A stretch of DNA of 64,000 nt from CAVXNB01 sp963763085 (lineage in GTDB: Bacteria > Actinomycetota > Acidimicrobiia > Acidimicrobiales > Bog-793), in NCBI GenBank assembly GCA_963763085.1, contig CAVXNB010000004.1, positions 558,001-622,000 on the forward strand. The letters are read 5' to 3'. Below are positions 1 to 8,450 of the stretch, piece after piece; the stretch's first letter is position 1, and the number at the start of each line of letters is the position of its first letter. A model generated the notes under the pieces. It was not told the DNA's origin, searched no databases, and saw only the letters and a program-made list of their open reading frames with translations. Made by a program: the position numbers and the translations under genes.

Positions 1-213
1 AAGAACCATGTGGAAAAGCTCAAGTCCGGCGACATCTACCAGGTCGCCGAAGTGGTCCGGAACCTCTCGATCCGTGACAAGGACCGCGGCCTCTCCGCAG
101 GCGAGAAGCGGATGCTCACGCGGGCCCGCCAGATCCTCGTCTCCGAGCTGACGTTCGCGATCGGCGTGAGCGAGGCCGAGGCGGAGGAGCGCCTCAACGC
201 CGCCCTGCCGTAG
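1..213 (+). CDS. carD: CarD-family RNA polymerase-binding regulator, C-terminal end (5' partial)
   Basis: The frame is already open at base 1, so the gene begins upstream of the window; about 70 C-terminal residues are visible. They hold the helical DNA-binding half of CarD: KLKSGDIYQVAEVVRNL, then RDKDRGLSAGEKRML and RARQILVSEL, which closely match the mycobacterial CarD C-terminus. The RNAP-interacting (Tudor-like) N-terminal domain is outside the window. In actinobacteria CarD binds the RNAP beta subunit and stabilises open complexes, chiefly at rRNA promoters. carD followed by ispD-ispF is a common actinobacterial order. Identification rests on motif similarity and context. Confidence 0.9.
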   Translation, partial: KNHVEKLKSGDIYQVAEVVRNLSIRDKDRGLSAGEKRMLTRARQILVSELTFAIGVSEAEAEERLNAALP

Positions 214-234
214 CGCAGGGCGGGCGTTCGGCGC

Positions 235-879
235 GTGGGCGTCGAGGTCTGGGCGATCGTCGTCGCCGCCGGCGAAGGCCGGCGATTCGGTCAGCCGAAA
301 CAATTCGCCGTCCTCGGCGGCCGGCCCGTGATCGAGTGGAGCCTCGACGCATCACGTTCGGTCGCCCGTGGCGTCGTCGCAGTCGTACCGGAGTCGTTCC
401 TCGGCCGCTCCTCGATCGGCAAGGGCGCCGATCGCGTCATCGCCGGGGGCAGCACACGGGCCGCCTCGGTTCGACGAGGCCTGGCCGCCGTGCCTGAGAA
501 CGCCGACGTCGTGGTTGTCCACGACGCCGCACGCCCGCTCGCGTCGCGGGAACTGTTTCGCGCGGTCGTCGACGCGGTGGTCGCCGGCGCCGACGGTGCC
601 ATCCCCGGCGTCGCTGTGGTCGACACCGTCAAGCGCGTCCGAGGCGGCCGCGTCGTCGAGACGCTCGATCGAAGCGAGCTGGTGGCGGTGCAGACTCCCC
701 AGGCGTTTCGAGCCGAGCTGCTCCGACGGGCTCACGAAGGCGATCCCGACGCGACCGACGACGCCGGCCTGCTCGAAGCTCTCGGGTCGCGAGTCGTGGT
801 GGTGCAGGGTGAGTACCACAACCTCAAGTTGACGTCTCCCGACGACCTCGTGATCGCCGAGCGCTGGAGCAATCGGTGA
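235..879 (+). CDS. ispD: 2-C-methyl-D-erythritol 4-phosphate cytidylyltransferase
   Basis: 214 residues, a normal length for IspD. It converts MEP and CTP to CDP-ME in the MEP isoprenoid pathway in the cytoplasm. The nucleotide-binding signature AAGEGRRFG-QPKQF is at residues 11-24. GGSTRAASVRRGL (71-83) and VHDAARP (95-101) supply the CTP and metal-binding residues, and QTPQAF is at 153-158. The start is a GTG 21 bases after the carD stop. The stop codon overlaps the ispF GTG start (GTGA), so the two are translationally coupled and read as one MEP operon. The family assignment is secure. Confidence 0.95.
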   Translation: MGVEVWAIVVAAGEGRRFGQPKQFAVLGGRPVIEWSLDASRSVARGVVAVVPESFLGRSSIGKGADRVIAGGSTRAASVRRGLAAVPENADVVVVHDAARPLASRELFRAVVDAVVAGADGAIPGVAVVDTVKRVRGGRVVETLDRSELVAVQTPQAFRAELLRRAHEGDPDATDDAGLLEALGSRVVVVQGEYHNLKLTSPDDLVIAERWSNR

Positions 880-1367
880 GCGGTGCACGAGTGGGTATCG
901 GCTTCGACCAGCATCCGGTTGCCGGCGGGTCCGAGGGGGGAGGGGAGCTTGTGTTGGGGGGAGTCCGTTTCGAGGGGGGGCCGGCGCTGCGGGGTCATAG
1001 TGACGCAGATGTCGTGGCGCACGCCCTCGCAGACGCGATGCTCGGCGCGGCGGCGCTCGGCGATCTCGGGATGCATTTCCCCGACAGTGACGAGCGGTGG
1101 GCGGGAGCCGACAGCCTGGCGATCCTGGCGCAGGTGGCGGCACTCGTCGGGGACGCCGGACTGCGGCTTGCGAACGCCGACTGCACCGTCATCTGCGAGA
1201 CGCCGCGCATCGCGCCGGCGCGTGAGATCATGATGCAACGGCTCAGCGCGGCGGCTGCGGGCCCCGTGCACGTGAAGGCGACCCGACCAGAGGGGCTCGG
1301 GAGTCTTGGGCGAGTGGAGGGGATTGCCTGCCTCGCCACCGCGCTGCTCGAAGAGATCGGTTCCTGA
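876..1367 (+). CDS. ispF: 2-C-methyl-D-erythritol 2,4-cyclodiphosphate synthase
   Basis: 163 residues, typical of IspF. It cyclises CDP-ME 2-phosphate to MEcPP, releasing CMP. The metal ligands are Asp11 and His13 in GFDQHP and His41 in RGHSDADV; the substrate loop HFPDSDERWAGADS and the C-terminal ATRPEGLGSLGR signature are present. The start is a GTG sharing bases with the ispD stop. The stop TGA at 1365-1367 overlaps an ATG at 1367 that could begin the next cistron in another frame (see rlmB). A slightly Gly-rich loop (residues 17-24) is longer than in many homologues. Confidence 0.95.
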   Translation: MSGARVGIGFDQHPVAGGSEGGGELVLGGVRFEGGPALRGHSDADVVAHALADAMLGAAALGDLGMHFPDSDERWAGADSLAILAQVAALVGDAGLRLANADCTVICETPRIAPAREIMMQRLSAAAAGPVHVKATRPEGLGSLGRVEGIACLATALLEEIGS

Positions 1368-3027
1368 TGCCAGACACCAACAGAGGAGATGGCGCGCCCC
1401 GCGCGCGCCCCGCAGCCCCACCGCGCGTGGCGCCGGCGGCCACGGCGCGTCCGGGTCCGGCGCGGGGAAGCCACGAAGCGGGGCGCCCCGTGACGTCCGC
1501 GGGTCGGGAGGTTCCAGGGACCGATTCGGCGGTGCGGGCGGGGCCGGAGGACGCGGTGGGTCCGGAGCTGGCGGCGGGCGCACCGGCAATGCCGGCTACA
1601 GGGGCGCGACGGGCGGCAGCGCCGGCTACAGGGGCGCGACCGGCGCAGGCGGCGGCTACAGGGGCGGCGCGGGTGGCGGCGCCGGCGGCTATCGGGGCGG
1701 CTCGGCGAGGCCACCGGCAGGGCGGGATGCGGGTGGGACCAGGTATCGGGATGCCGGCTCGCCCGGATCCAGAACGGCCCGCCCGAGAACTACCGGAACG
1801 GGTCGCACTCCGCCGGCATTCAGGACAGCGTCGCCGCGAGACGGCGGGCGCGCCACTCCCAACGGCGGATGGGACCGGCCCGGCCCACGCCGCGACGGGC
1901 CGGCGGCTTCGCGCCGCGACGGGCCGCCGGCCTCGCGCCGCGACGGCCGGCGCCGCGCGCCCGGCCGACCACGCCGCGACGCCCCGGCCGGACCACGCCG
2001 CGACGCCCCGGCTGCCCGCCGGCAAATGGACGGCTACGGAGCCGGCGACTCCGGCCCGCCCCCGAGCTCGGTCGGGCGGGCCGCCACAACTGGACGAAAC
2101 CTTTGGCCGAGCAAGCCCCGGGCGCCAAGGTGGGATTCGTCCACCACTGGCGCCCGACGGCCCCTGCCACCAAGAAGGAGCCCGGGCGGGCCGACGAAGC
2201 CATACGTCCGTGGCGGTCGGGCAGCAGAGGAGCCCGGCCGGCGCGGATCGGCCAAGGTCAGGCGGGCGCTTGGCGGCGATCAGGTCGAAGGCCGTCAGGC
2301 CGTCCGGGAGCTCCTCGCCGCCGGGAGGCGTGCGGTACACGAGGTCTGGATGATGGAAGGGTCCGATCCTGCCCCTATCCTCCGGGAGATCGAGTCGCTG
2401 GCGCGGGCGAGCCACGTGCCGGTGAGGCTCGTGACGCAACGCCAGATCCAGGAGGCGCAGGGGTCGGAGGCGCCCCAGGGTGTGATCGCCTTCGCCGAGG
2501 CGCTGAGCGAAGTCGACTTGTCCGACCTCGTCGGTCGCGGGGATCCCGAGCCGGAGACGATGCCGTTTCTGGTCATCGTCGACGGCGTCACTGATCCCCA
2601 GAACCTGGGCGCCCTCCTGCGCAGCGCCGAGTGCGCCGGCGTGACCGGGGTTGTGCTGCCTCGCCACCGCAGCGCCCACGTCACCCCGACGGTCGCCAAG
2701 GTGGCGGCAGGCGCGGCGGAGTACGTCAAGATCGCCGTGGTGCCAGGAGTCCCCGGAGCGCTACAGGAGCTTGAGCGGCTCGGCGTCTGGACGGTCGGGC
2801 TGGACGAGCGAGGTCCCGTGCCGGTGTTCGACCTTCCGCTCGGAGATCGACCGATAGCACTCGTCCTCGGCGCCGAGGGAAAGGGGCTCGCGCCGCTCTC
2901 CCGGCAACGATGCGATGTGCTCGCCCAGATTCCGTTGCACGGATCGCTCGATTCGCTCAACGTCTCGGCGGCAGGAGCGGTGGCGATGTTCGAGGTGGCG
3001 CGTCAGCGGAATCTGAGATCAGCATGA
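1306..3027 (+). CDS. rlmB: 23S rRNA 2'-O-methyltransferase of the RlmB/TrmH SPOUT family with a long low-complexity N-terminus
   Basis: The last ~250 codons are a complete SPOUT 2'-O-ribose methyltransferase: substrate-binding domain (VEGRQAVRELL onward), then NLGALLRSAECAGV, LVLGAEGKGLAPLSR and SLDSLNVSAAGAVAMFE, the trefoil-knot SAM motifs. RlmB methylates G2251 of 23S rRNA. Before it lie ~300 codons rich in Gly, Arg, Pro and Ala, with GYRG and RRDGP repeats, as in RNA-binding extensions. The start is unclear. This frame is open from a TTG at 1306 inside ispF and contains no ATG or GTG until 2026. The best-placed ATG, 1367, overlaps the ispF stop but is in another frame that closes at 2353. 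Either the start is a TTG, the extension is not translated, or there is an indel. The catalytic domain is certain and the N-terminus is not. Confidence 0.75.
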   Translation: MGEWRGLPASPPRCSKRSVPDARHQQRRWRAPRAPRSPTARGAGGHGASGSGAGKPRSGAPRDVRGSGGSRDRFGGAGGAGGRGGSGAGGGRTGNAGYRGATGGSAGYRGATGAGGGYRGGAGGGAGGYRGGSARPPAGRDAGGTRYRDAGSPGSRTARPRTTGTGRTPPAFRTASPRDGGRATPNGGWDRPGPRRDGPAASRRDGPPASRRDGRRRAPGRPRRDAPAGPRRDAPAARRQMDGYGAGDSGPPPSSVGRAATTGRNLWPSKPRAPRWDSSTTGARRPLPPRRSPGGPTKPYVRGGRAAEEPGRRGSAKVRRALGGDQVEGRQAVRELLAAGRRAVHEVWMMEGSDPAPILREIESLARASHVPVRLVTQRQIQEAQGSEAPQGVIAFAEALSEVDLSDLVGRGDPEPETMPFLVIVDGVTDPQNLGALLRSAECAGVTGVVLPRHRSAHVTPTVAKVAAGAAEYVKIAVVPGVPGALQELERLGVWTVGLDERGPVPVFDLPLGDRPIALVLGAEGKGLAPLSRQRCDVLAQIPLHGSLDSLNVSAAGAVAMFEVARQRNLRSA

Positions 3028-3096
3028 CCGGTACGGCTTGTCGAGGCTCTAGTGAACCGGCGGGCCGGGCGCTCCCGAACCACGCCTGAGTACCGG

Positions 3097-4032
3097 ATGA
3101 GCAAGTCTCCTGTCGTCGCGGTCGAAGGGCTCGTCAAGAGCTACGGCGACCTCCGGGCCGTCGTCGACGTCAACTTCGAGGTCGACCGCGGCGAAGTGTT
3201 CGCGCTTCTCGGTCCGAATGGTGCCGGGAAGACGACCACGATCGAGATCCTGGAGGGGTTTCGCTCCCGTGACCAGGGGAAGGTGCAAGTGCTCGGCTTC
3301 GACCCCGCCGACCGCAGGACCAGCAGGCAGATGCGCGAACAGCTCGGCGTCGTCCTGCAGGAATTGGCTGTCGAACCGTATCTGTCGGTCCGGCGGGTGC
3401 TGATGCGACAGGCGGGCTACTTTCCCCGGCCGCGCCCGGTCGACGAGGTGCTGGAGCTGGTGGGACTCGGCGACAAGTCTCGAGACCGTGTGAAGACCCT
3501 GTCGGGTGGCCAGCAGCGCCGCCTGGACCTCGCGCTCGGGATCATCGGCGACCCCGAGCTGCTCATCCTCGACGAGCCGACGACCGGCTTCGATCCGTCC
3601 GCTCGCCGGGGCGCCTGGGAGCTCATCCAAGCCCTGGCGGACCGCGGCACGACGGTCATCCTCACCACCCACTACATGGACGAAGCCGAGGCGTTGGCCT
3701 CTCAGGTGGCGGTGATCAGCGGTGGACGCATCGTTGCTGAGGGTCCTCCGGAGACCCTCGGCGGGCGCGATCGCGGCGTCTGCCGCATCCGTTTCCGACT
3801 CCCACCCGGCATCCCGGTCGCCGATCTGCCGGTCAGCGCGTCGGAGGGGCCAGACGGCTTGATCGAGATCCGGACCGACGCGGAGATCGAGGCGTTGGCC
3901 AGGCTCACGAACTGGGCACTCGAGCACCGCGTCCAGCTCCTCGGGCTCACGGTGGAGCGGCTGACGCTCGAGGACGTCTACCTCCGCCTCGTCGGAAGTG
4001 AGTACCAGCAAACCGAGGAGGACAGAGCGTGA
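3097..4032 (+). CDS. ABC transporter ATP-binding protein (ABC-2 / drug-exporter type)
   Basis: 311 residues. Walker A GPNGAGKTT at 39-47, the signature LSGGQQ at 135-140, Walker B LLILDE at 155-160 and the switch His in LTTHYMDEAEAL are all present. It also has the C-terminal extension typical of DrrA/CcmA-like exporter ATPases. It should power the permease encoded immediately downstream (ATGA-type overlap at 4029-4032). The start chosen is the ATG at 3097; an in-frame GTG at 3052 would add 15 residues without homology. The substrate cannot be told from sequence; drugs, lipids or polysaccharides are all possible for this family. Confidence 0.9.
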   Translation: MSKSPVVAVEGLVKSYGDLRAVVDVNFEVDRGEVFALLGPNGAGKTTTIEILEGFRSRDQGKVQVLGFDPADRRTSRQMREQLGVVLQELAVEPYLSVRRVLMRQAGYFPRPRPVDEVLELVGLGDKSRDRVKTLSGGQQRRLDLALGIIGDPELLILDEPTTGFDPSARRGAWELIQALADRGTTVILTTHYMDEAEALASQVAVISGGRIVAEGPPETLGGRDRGVCRIRFRLPPGIPVADLPVSASEGPDGLIEIRTDAEIEALARLTNWALEHRVQLLGLTVERLTLEDVYLRLVGSEYQQTEEDRA

Positions 4033-4832
4033 AAACCTCGGATGCGGCGCCCAGGTATCGGGGCACGGACGACCTTCGCCTCGTGGGTCGTCAGGTGTTC
4101 TACGAGCAGATGACGTTCTGGCTGAACCCGATCGGTGCGATCTTCACGGTCGGCTTCGCCGTGGTCTTCCTGGTCCTGCTCGGCGCGACCGGCGGCAACT
4201 CGCGCCTCCCGCTCTACGGGGGGATCCGAGCGATCCAGTACTACGTGCCCGGTTTCCTCGCCTACGGCGTCATGGCCACGTGCTTCAACTCGCTCGCGAT
4301 TGGGCTCGTCGTCCGGCGGGAGACCGGGCTGCTGAAGCGGCTCCGGCTTTCACCTTTGCCCAGCTGGGTGATGCTGGCGGGCATCACCGGCAGCGCTCTG
4401 ATCATCTCCGCCGTCCAGGTCGTGCTGCTGTTGGTGATAGGCAAAGTCGGCTACGGCGTGCAGCTCCCTCACAACATGACGGCTCTCGTCGTCGCGCTCA
4501 CCGTCGGCGTCGTCTGCTTCACGGCCCTCGGCGTGGCGACCAGCACTTTGGTCCCGAACCAGGACGCCGCCGGCCCGGTGATCGCAATCGTGTTCTTCGT
4601 GCTCCTCTTCCTGTCCGGGTTGTGGTACCCGCTGCGGCCCGGGTCGGCGCTCGCCAAGATCTCCGGCTACTTCCCCATCCGCCACTTGATCACGGCCACC
4701 TTCGCCACGTTCGACAACCAGCCCGGAGTCACGGGTTGGGCGTGGAAGGACCTCCTGGCGATGGCGATCTGGGGCGTGGCGGCCGTCGTCGTGGCCGTGC
4801 GGCGGTGGCAGTGGGCTCCCCGGCGTCCGTAG
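4029..4832 (+). CDS. ABC-2 type permease subunit
   Basis: 267 residues with six hydrophobic segments, in the ABC-2 membrane family that pairs with DrrA-like ATPases. The first segment follows the cytoplasmic N-terminus (TVGFAVVFLVLLGA), and a characteristic ABC-2 region near the end reads FFVLLFLSGLWYPL followed by ISGYFPIRHL. Its ATG overlaps the stop of the ATPase gene, so the two form one transcription and translation unit. It lies in the inner membrane. The gene ends 18 bases before the convergent gltA stop, leaving almost no room for a terminator. Confidence 0.88.
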   Translation: MKTSDAAPRYRGTDDLRLVGRQVFYEQMTFWLNPIGAIFTVGFAVVFLVLLGATGGNSRLPLYGGIRAIQYYVPGFLAYGVMATCFNSLAIGLVVRRETGLLKRLRLSPLPSWVMLAGITGSALIISAVQVVLLLVIGKVGYGVQLPHNMTALVVALTVGVVCFTALGVATSTLVPNQDAAGPVIAIVFFVLLFLSGLWYPLRPGSALAKISGYFPIRHLITATFATFDNQPGVTGWAWKDLLAMAIWGVAAVVVAVRRWQWAPRRP

Positions 4833-4850
4833 CCGGAGTTTGCCTGGCGG

Positions 4851-6119
4851 CTACCGGTCCTCCATCGGCACGTAGTCGCGGCGCGGGCTCCCGATGTAGA
4901 GCTGGCGGGGACGCGCGATCTTCGTGTCGTGCTCGAGCATCTCGACCCAGTGCGCCAGCCATCCCGCGGTGCGCGGGATCGCGAACAGGACCGGGAACAT
5001 CTCGAGCGGGAAGCCCATCGCCTGGTAGATCAGGCCGGAGTAGAAGTCGACGTTCGGGTAGAGCTTGCGCGAGGTGAAGTACTCGTCGGCGAGCGCAACC
5101 TCCTCGAGCTTCAGCGCGATGTCGAGCAGAGGATTCTTGCCGGTGACTTCGAAGACCTCGTAGGCGATGTCCCGTACGATCGTCGCCCTTGGGTCGTAGT
5201 GCTTGTACACGCGGTGGCCGAACCCCTGCAGCCGGCCGTGGCCCTCTTTCATGGCGCGGACGAAGTCAGGGACGTTCTCGAGCGAACCGATCTCGGTGAG
5301 CATCCGGATGACCTGCTCGTTCGCACCCCCGTGCCGCGGACCGTAGAGAGCGGCGCAGGCGGCGGCGCAGGCCGAGTACGGATCGACGTGCGACGACCCG
5401 ACGACCCGCATCGCCGTCGTGGAGCAGTTCTGCTCGTGATCCGCGTGCAGGATGAACAGGACGTCGATCGCCCGTGACAGCACCGGGTCCGCCTCGAAAC
5501 GAGGCTCCGCGGTCTTCCACATCATCGACAAGAAGTTGGGCGCGAAGGCGAGGGAGTTGTCGGGGTAGACGAACGGCATGCCGACGCTGAAGCGGTGCGC
5601 CGCCGCAGCGAGTGTCGGCATCTTGGCGATCAGCCGGATGATCTGCTTGTAACGGTTGTCCGTGTCGAAAATGTGCTGCGCCTCGGGGTAGAAAGTGGAC
5701 AGCGCCGCCACGGCCGAGACGAGGATCCCCATCGGGTGAGCGTCGTAATGGAATCCCTCCAGGAAACGCTTGCGGGTGTTCTCGTGGATGAAGGTGTGGT
5801 AGGTGATCTCGTGGACCCACCGCTCAGCCTGCTCGGCCGTCGGCAGCTCGCCGTGGAGCAGCAGGTAAGCGACCTCGAGATAGCTCGACTCCTTCGCGAG
5901 CTGCTCGATCGGATAGCCGCGGTACTCGAGGATCCCGTTGTCGCCGTCCACGAACGTGATCGAGCTCTCAGCCGCCGCCGTGGTCGTGAAGGCCGGATCG
6001 TAGAACCAGATGCCCGGCAGCAGCTTGCTCCAGGCTTCGGCCGCGACACCACCGTCGACGATCGGGATCTCGATCGACTGGCCATTGCGGTTATCCGTGA
6101 TCGTCACGCTTTCTTCCAC
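4851..6119 (-). CDS. gltA: Citrate synthase
   Basis: 422 residues, the length of hexameric type II citrate synthase. It condenses acetyl-CoA with oxaloacetate at entry to the TCA cycle. Visible active-site elements are FILHADHEQNCST (His225/228), GPRHGGAN (His263), GFGHRVYK (His302) and the catalytic Asp in NVDFYSGLIY near residue 360. The GTG start at 6119 is preceded by a GGAGG Shine-Dalgarno about 9 bases upstream. It stands alone on the minus strand, facing away from the methyltransferase at 6293. acnA at 22.4-25.2 kb provides the next TCA step. Confidence 0.96.
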   Translation of the reverse strand: MEESVTITDNRNGQSIEIPIVDGGVAAEAWSKLLPGIWFYDPAFTTTAAAESSITFVDGDNGILEYRGYPIEQLAKESSYLEVAYLLLHGELPTAEQAERWVHEITYHTFIHENTRKRFLEGFHYDAHPMGILVSAVAALSTFYPEAQHIFDTDNRYKQIIRLIAKMPTLAAAAHRFSVGMPFVYPDNSLAFAPNFLSMMWKTAEPRFEADPVLSRAIDVLFILHADHEQNCSTTAMRVVGSSHVDPYSACAAACAALYGPRHGGANEQVIRMLTEIGSLENVPDFVRAMKEGHGRLQGFGHRVYKHYDPRATIVRDIAYEVFEVTGKNPLLDIALKLEEVALADEYFTSRKLYPNVDFYSGLIYQAMGFPLEMFPVLFAIPRTAGWLAHWVEMLEHDTKIARPRQLYIGSPRRDYVPMEDR

Positions 6120-6292
6120 GACTTGCGACCTCCAAACGGCTTGACGCCGGACTTACCCGGTCGTCACAACATCCTACGACGGTGTCGAGGGCGCCCTATC
6201 CGCAGCTAGCGTTCGCTGGCGGTGAAGGAGCCTTCCGGCGAGCCCGAGTCGGGCTGGGTCAGCCAGCAGTCCCGCCTCGGCCGGCCGGTCTC

Positions 6293-7033
6293 GTGAGCGT
6301 GACCGAGCCCGCTCTCCGGCGCCTGTACGAGAACCCCGCCACGCCGCTCAGCTCCGGGCGGGAGCGGGCGGAGCTGCAGGCGGCGATCCTTGCGGGCATT
6401 GCCTCGTCGGCGCATCGACGCCTTCTGGCTGTCGACGTCGGATGCGGCGACGGAATGGCGACGGCGCTTGCGTCAGCCCGCTGCAGGGGTGAGGCGGGGG
6501 CGGAGGTGGCAATGTTTGGTCTCGACTGGTCGCCGGTCGCGCTCGGCCGCGCCCGTCAGCGGGGCGTCCCCGTGGCACGCGCCCGAATCGACGGCGCCGG
6601 CCTGCCGCTGGCTTCGGCGAGCGTGGACGTCGTCGTCCTGAGCGAGCTGATCGAGCACGTCGTGGACACCGACGGCGCCCTCGCCGAGGCGAGGCGCGTG
6701 CTCGTGCCGGGTGGAACCCTCCTCCTGTCGACTCCCAACCTGGCAGCCTGGTACAACCGGGTCCTGCTGGCGCTAGGGGTGCAGCCTCTCTTCACCGAGG
6801 TCAGCCTCCGCGGCATCTACGGCCGCCCCGGGAAGGAGGTCGTCGGTCATCTGCGGATCTTCACCCGCCGGGCGCTCGAGGAGATCCTGGCCGCGGGCGG
6901 CTTCGTCGATATCGCCATGACCGGTGCGCCCTATCACGACGTTCCGCGCCCATTCCGGCCGCTCGACCGCTTCTTCTGCCGCACGCCCGGCCTGGCGTCG
7001 ATCCTGCTCGCCACCGCCCGCCGGCCGTCATGA
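6293..7033 (+). CDS. Class I SAM-dependent methyltransferase
   Basis: 246 residues from the GTG at 6293. The SAM-binding motif I VDVGCGDG is at residues 47-54. An acidic strand-2 residue follows in MFGLDWS, and the post-motif ELIEHVVDTDGALAEARRVLVPGGTLLLSTPN is typical of the Methyltransf_11/UbiE-like fold. The substrate is unknown. The frame is open back to a GTG at 6182, but that stretch lies in the divergent gltA promoter region and has no domain homology, so the later start is preferred. The stop overlaps the ATG of the DMT-type permease (ATGA), so the two are co-translated. Confidence 0.85.
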   Translation: MSVTEPALRRLYENPATPLSSGRERAELQAAILAGIASSAHRRLLAVDVGCGDGMATALASARCRGEAGAEVAMFGLDWSPVALGRARQRGVPVARARIDGAGLPLASASVDVVVLSELIEHVVDTDGALAEARRVLVPGGTLLLSTPNLAAWYNRVLLALGVQPLFTEVSLRGIYGRPGKEVVGHLRIFTRRALEEILAAGGFVDIAMTGAPYHDVPRPFRPLDRFFCRTPGLASILLATARRPS

Positions 7034-7992
7034 CCGGGGGCCACGCCGCGGCGGGGATCGCGCTCGCAGTGCTGTCGGCGATCTTCACCGGGACCGGGAC
7101 TGTCGTGGAGAAGGTCGCTCTCCAGCGCCTGCCCGAGCTCCACGCGAGGCGCAGCTGGGAGATGGTCCGCACGTTGTTCGGCTCTCCGCGATGGCTCATC
7201 GGCTGCGCGTTGCTGGTCGGGGGGCTCGGCTGCCAGGGTTTGGCCCTGTCACTGGCTCCCCTGTCGGTCGCGCAGCCGATCTTCGCATCCGGCATCGTGC
7301 TGCTGCTCGTGCTGTCCCACTTCGTGCTGCACGATCGCCTCGGACGCCTGGAATGGGTCGGTGTCAGCACCATCGTGCTGGCCCTCGTCGTGCTCGGCCT
7401 CTCGATCGACCCGCGGGTCGACAAGGCCGGAGGGCCAGCCAGCCTCCGCGACCTGGCGTTGGCGGCGATACCCACCTGCGGCGTCGCGCTCGCGGTCTTC
7501 GCAGCGGCGGACCGTGCCGGCCGTCCGGGGAGGAGCTCGTTGAGCAGGGTGCGTGCGCCCCTGTTCGGAGTCGCCGCCGGCCTGTTCTACGGCGTCGCCG
7601 GGCTGGCCCTCAAGTCGTCGGCGACCTACGTCCAACGCTTCGGGCTGTTCGGCGCGATTCCCCACCTCCTGACGTCACCGAGCCCCTACCTGCTCGTCGT
7701 CACGTGCGCCGTCGGCCTGCTCCTGTTCCAAACCGGCCTGCAGCGCTGCCAGGCGTCCGTGGTGGCACCCGTGAACGTCGTCATCTCGAGTGCCTACCTC
7801 ATCGGCGTCGGGACGGTGCTCTTCAACGAGCACCTGCCGACCGCTGCCGGGCTGCTCACACTCCGGATCGCCGGCTTCGCCGGCGTCGTGGCGGGCCTGG
7901 TCACGCTCGCCATCTCGGGCGACCGCGGCGACGCAGAGGACGATGCGGCCGTGGCCCGAGGCCGTCAGGCCCCTTCCAGGCTCTTGCGGTAG
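7030..7992 (+). CDS. DMT-superfamily (EamA/NIPA-like) membrane transporter
   Basis: 320 residues with nine or ten hydrophobic helices and two pseudo-repeats. The N-terminal helix GIALAVLSAIFTGTGTVVEK, the pair PLSVAQPIFASGIVLLLVL and the equivalent C-terminal QASVVAPVNVVISSAYLIG are characteristic of DMT permeases that align with EamA or NIPA-like families. The substrate is not deducible. It is coupled to the upstream methyltransferase by an ATGA overlap. The C-terminus (GDRGDAEDDAAVARGRQAP) is cytosolic and overlaps the 3' end of the convergent GNAT gene by 28 bases. Confidence 0.82.
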   Translation: MTGGHAAAGIALAVLSAIFTGTGTVVEKVALQRLPELHARRSWEMVRTLFGSPRWLIGCALLVGGLGCQGLALSLAPLSVAQPIFASGIVLLLVLSHFVLHDRLGRLEWVGVSTIVLALVVLGLSIDPRVDKAGGPASLRDLALAAIPTCGVALAVFAAADRAGRPGRSSLSRVRAPLFGVAAGLFYGVAGLALKSSATYVQRFGLFGAIPHLLTSPSPYLLVVTCAVGLLLFQTGLQRCQASVVAPVNVVISSAYLIGVGTVLFNEHLPTAAGLLTLRIAGFAGVVAGLVTLAISGDRGDAEDDAAVARGRQAPSRLLR

Positions 7993-8423
7993 ACGTTGGT
8001 CTCGCGCTTCACAAAGCCGGCCCTCTCGTACAAACGGTTCGCCGCCTCCCTCGACGGTCGCGACGTCAAGTTGACGTGCCTCGCTCCTTGCGCGCGGGCG
8101 AGCCGGGCCGCCTCGGCGGTCAGCGCCGTGCCGACTCCGCGGCCGCGGGCCGACTCGTCGACGACGACGTCCTCGATCACGGCGTGGAGCCCTGTCGGGA
8201 TGCGGTAGGTGACGAGAGTGAGCGACCCGACGATCCGGTTGCCGAGCGAGGCGTCCCGGGCGACGAGCAGTGAGCTTCCGGGCGCGGTCGCGACCTGTTC
8301 GAGATCGGCCAGGTCGGGGGCCGGCGCGCTCGAGGACAGTTGCGGCACGAGGCGTGCCATCGCTTCGACGAGCTCCTCGGACGCACCCGAGACGCGCTCC
8401 ACGACCAGGTCGTTGTCGTCCAT
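7965..8423 (-). CDS. GNAT-family N-acetyltransferase
   Basis: 152 residues. The acetyl-CoA binding segment reads IEDVVVDESARGRGVGTAL, with the R/Q-x-x-G-x-G/A pyrophosphate loop (RGRGVG), followed by a strand HVNLTSRP and REAANRLYERAGFVKRETNVYR. This is the usual GNAT order. The acceptor substrate is unknown. It lies alone on the minus strand between the DMT permease, whose end it overlaps, and the NUDIX gene 27 bases upstream on the same strand, so the NUDIX and GNAT genes may be co-transcribed. Confidence 0.88.
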   Translation of the reverse strand: MDDNDLVVERVSGASEELVEAMARLVPQLSSSAPAPDLADLEQVATAPGSSLLVARDASLGNRIVGSLTLVTYRIPTGLHAVIEDVVVDESARGRGVGTALTAEAARLARAQGARHVNLTSRPSREAANRLYERAGFVKRETNVYRKSLEGA

Positions 8424-8450
8424 CGAGCGAGTGTACCGACCGGTTCCGGC

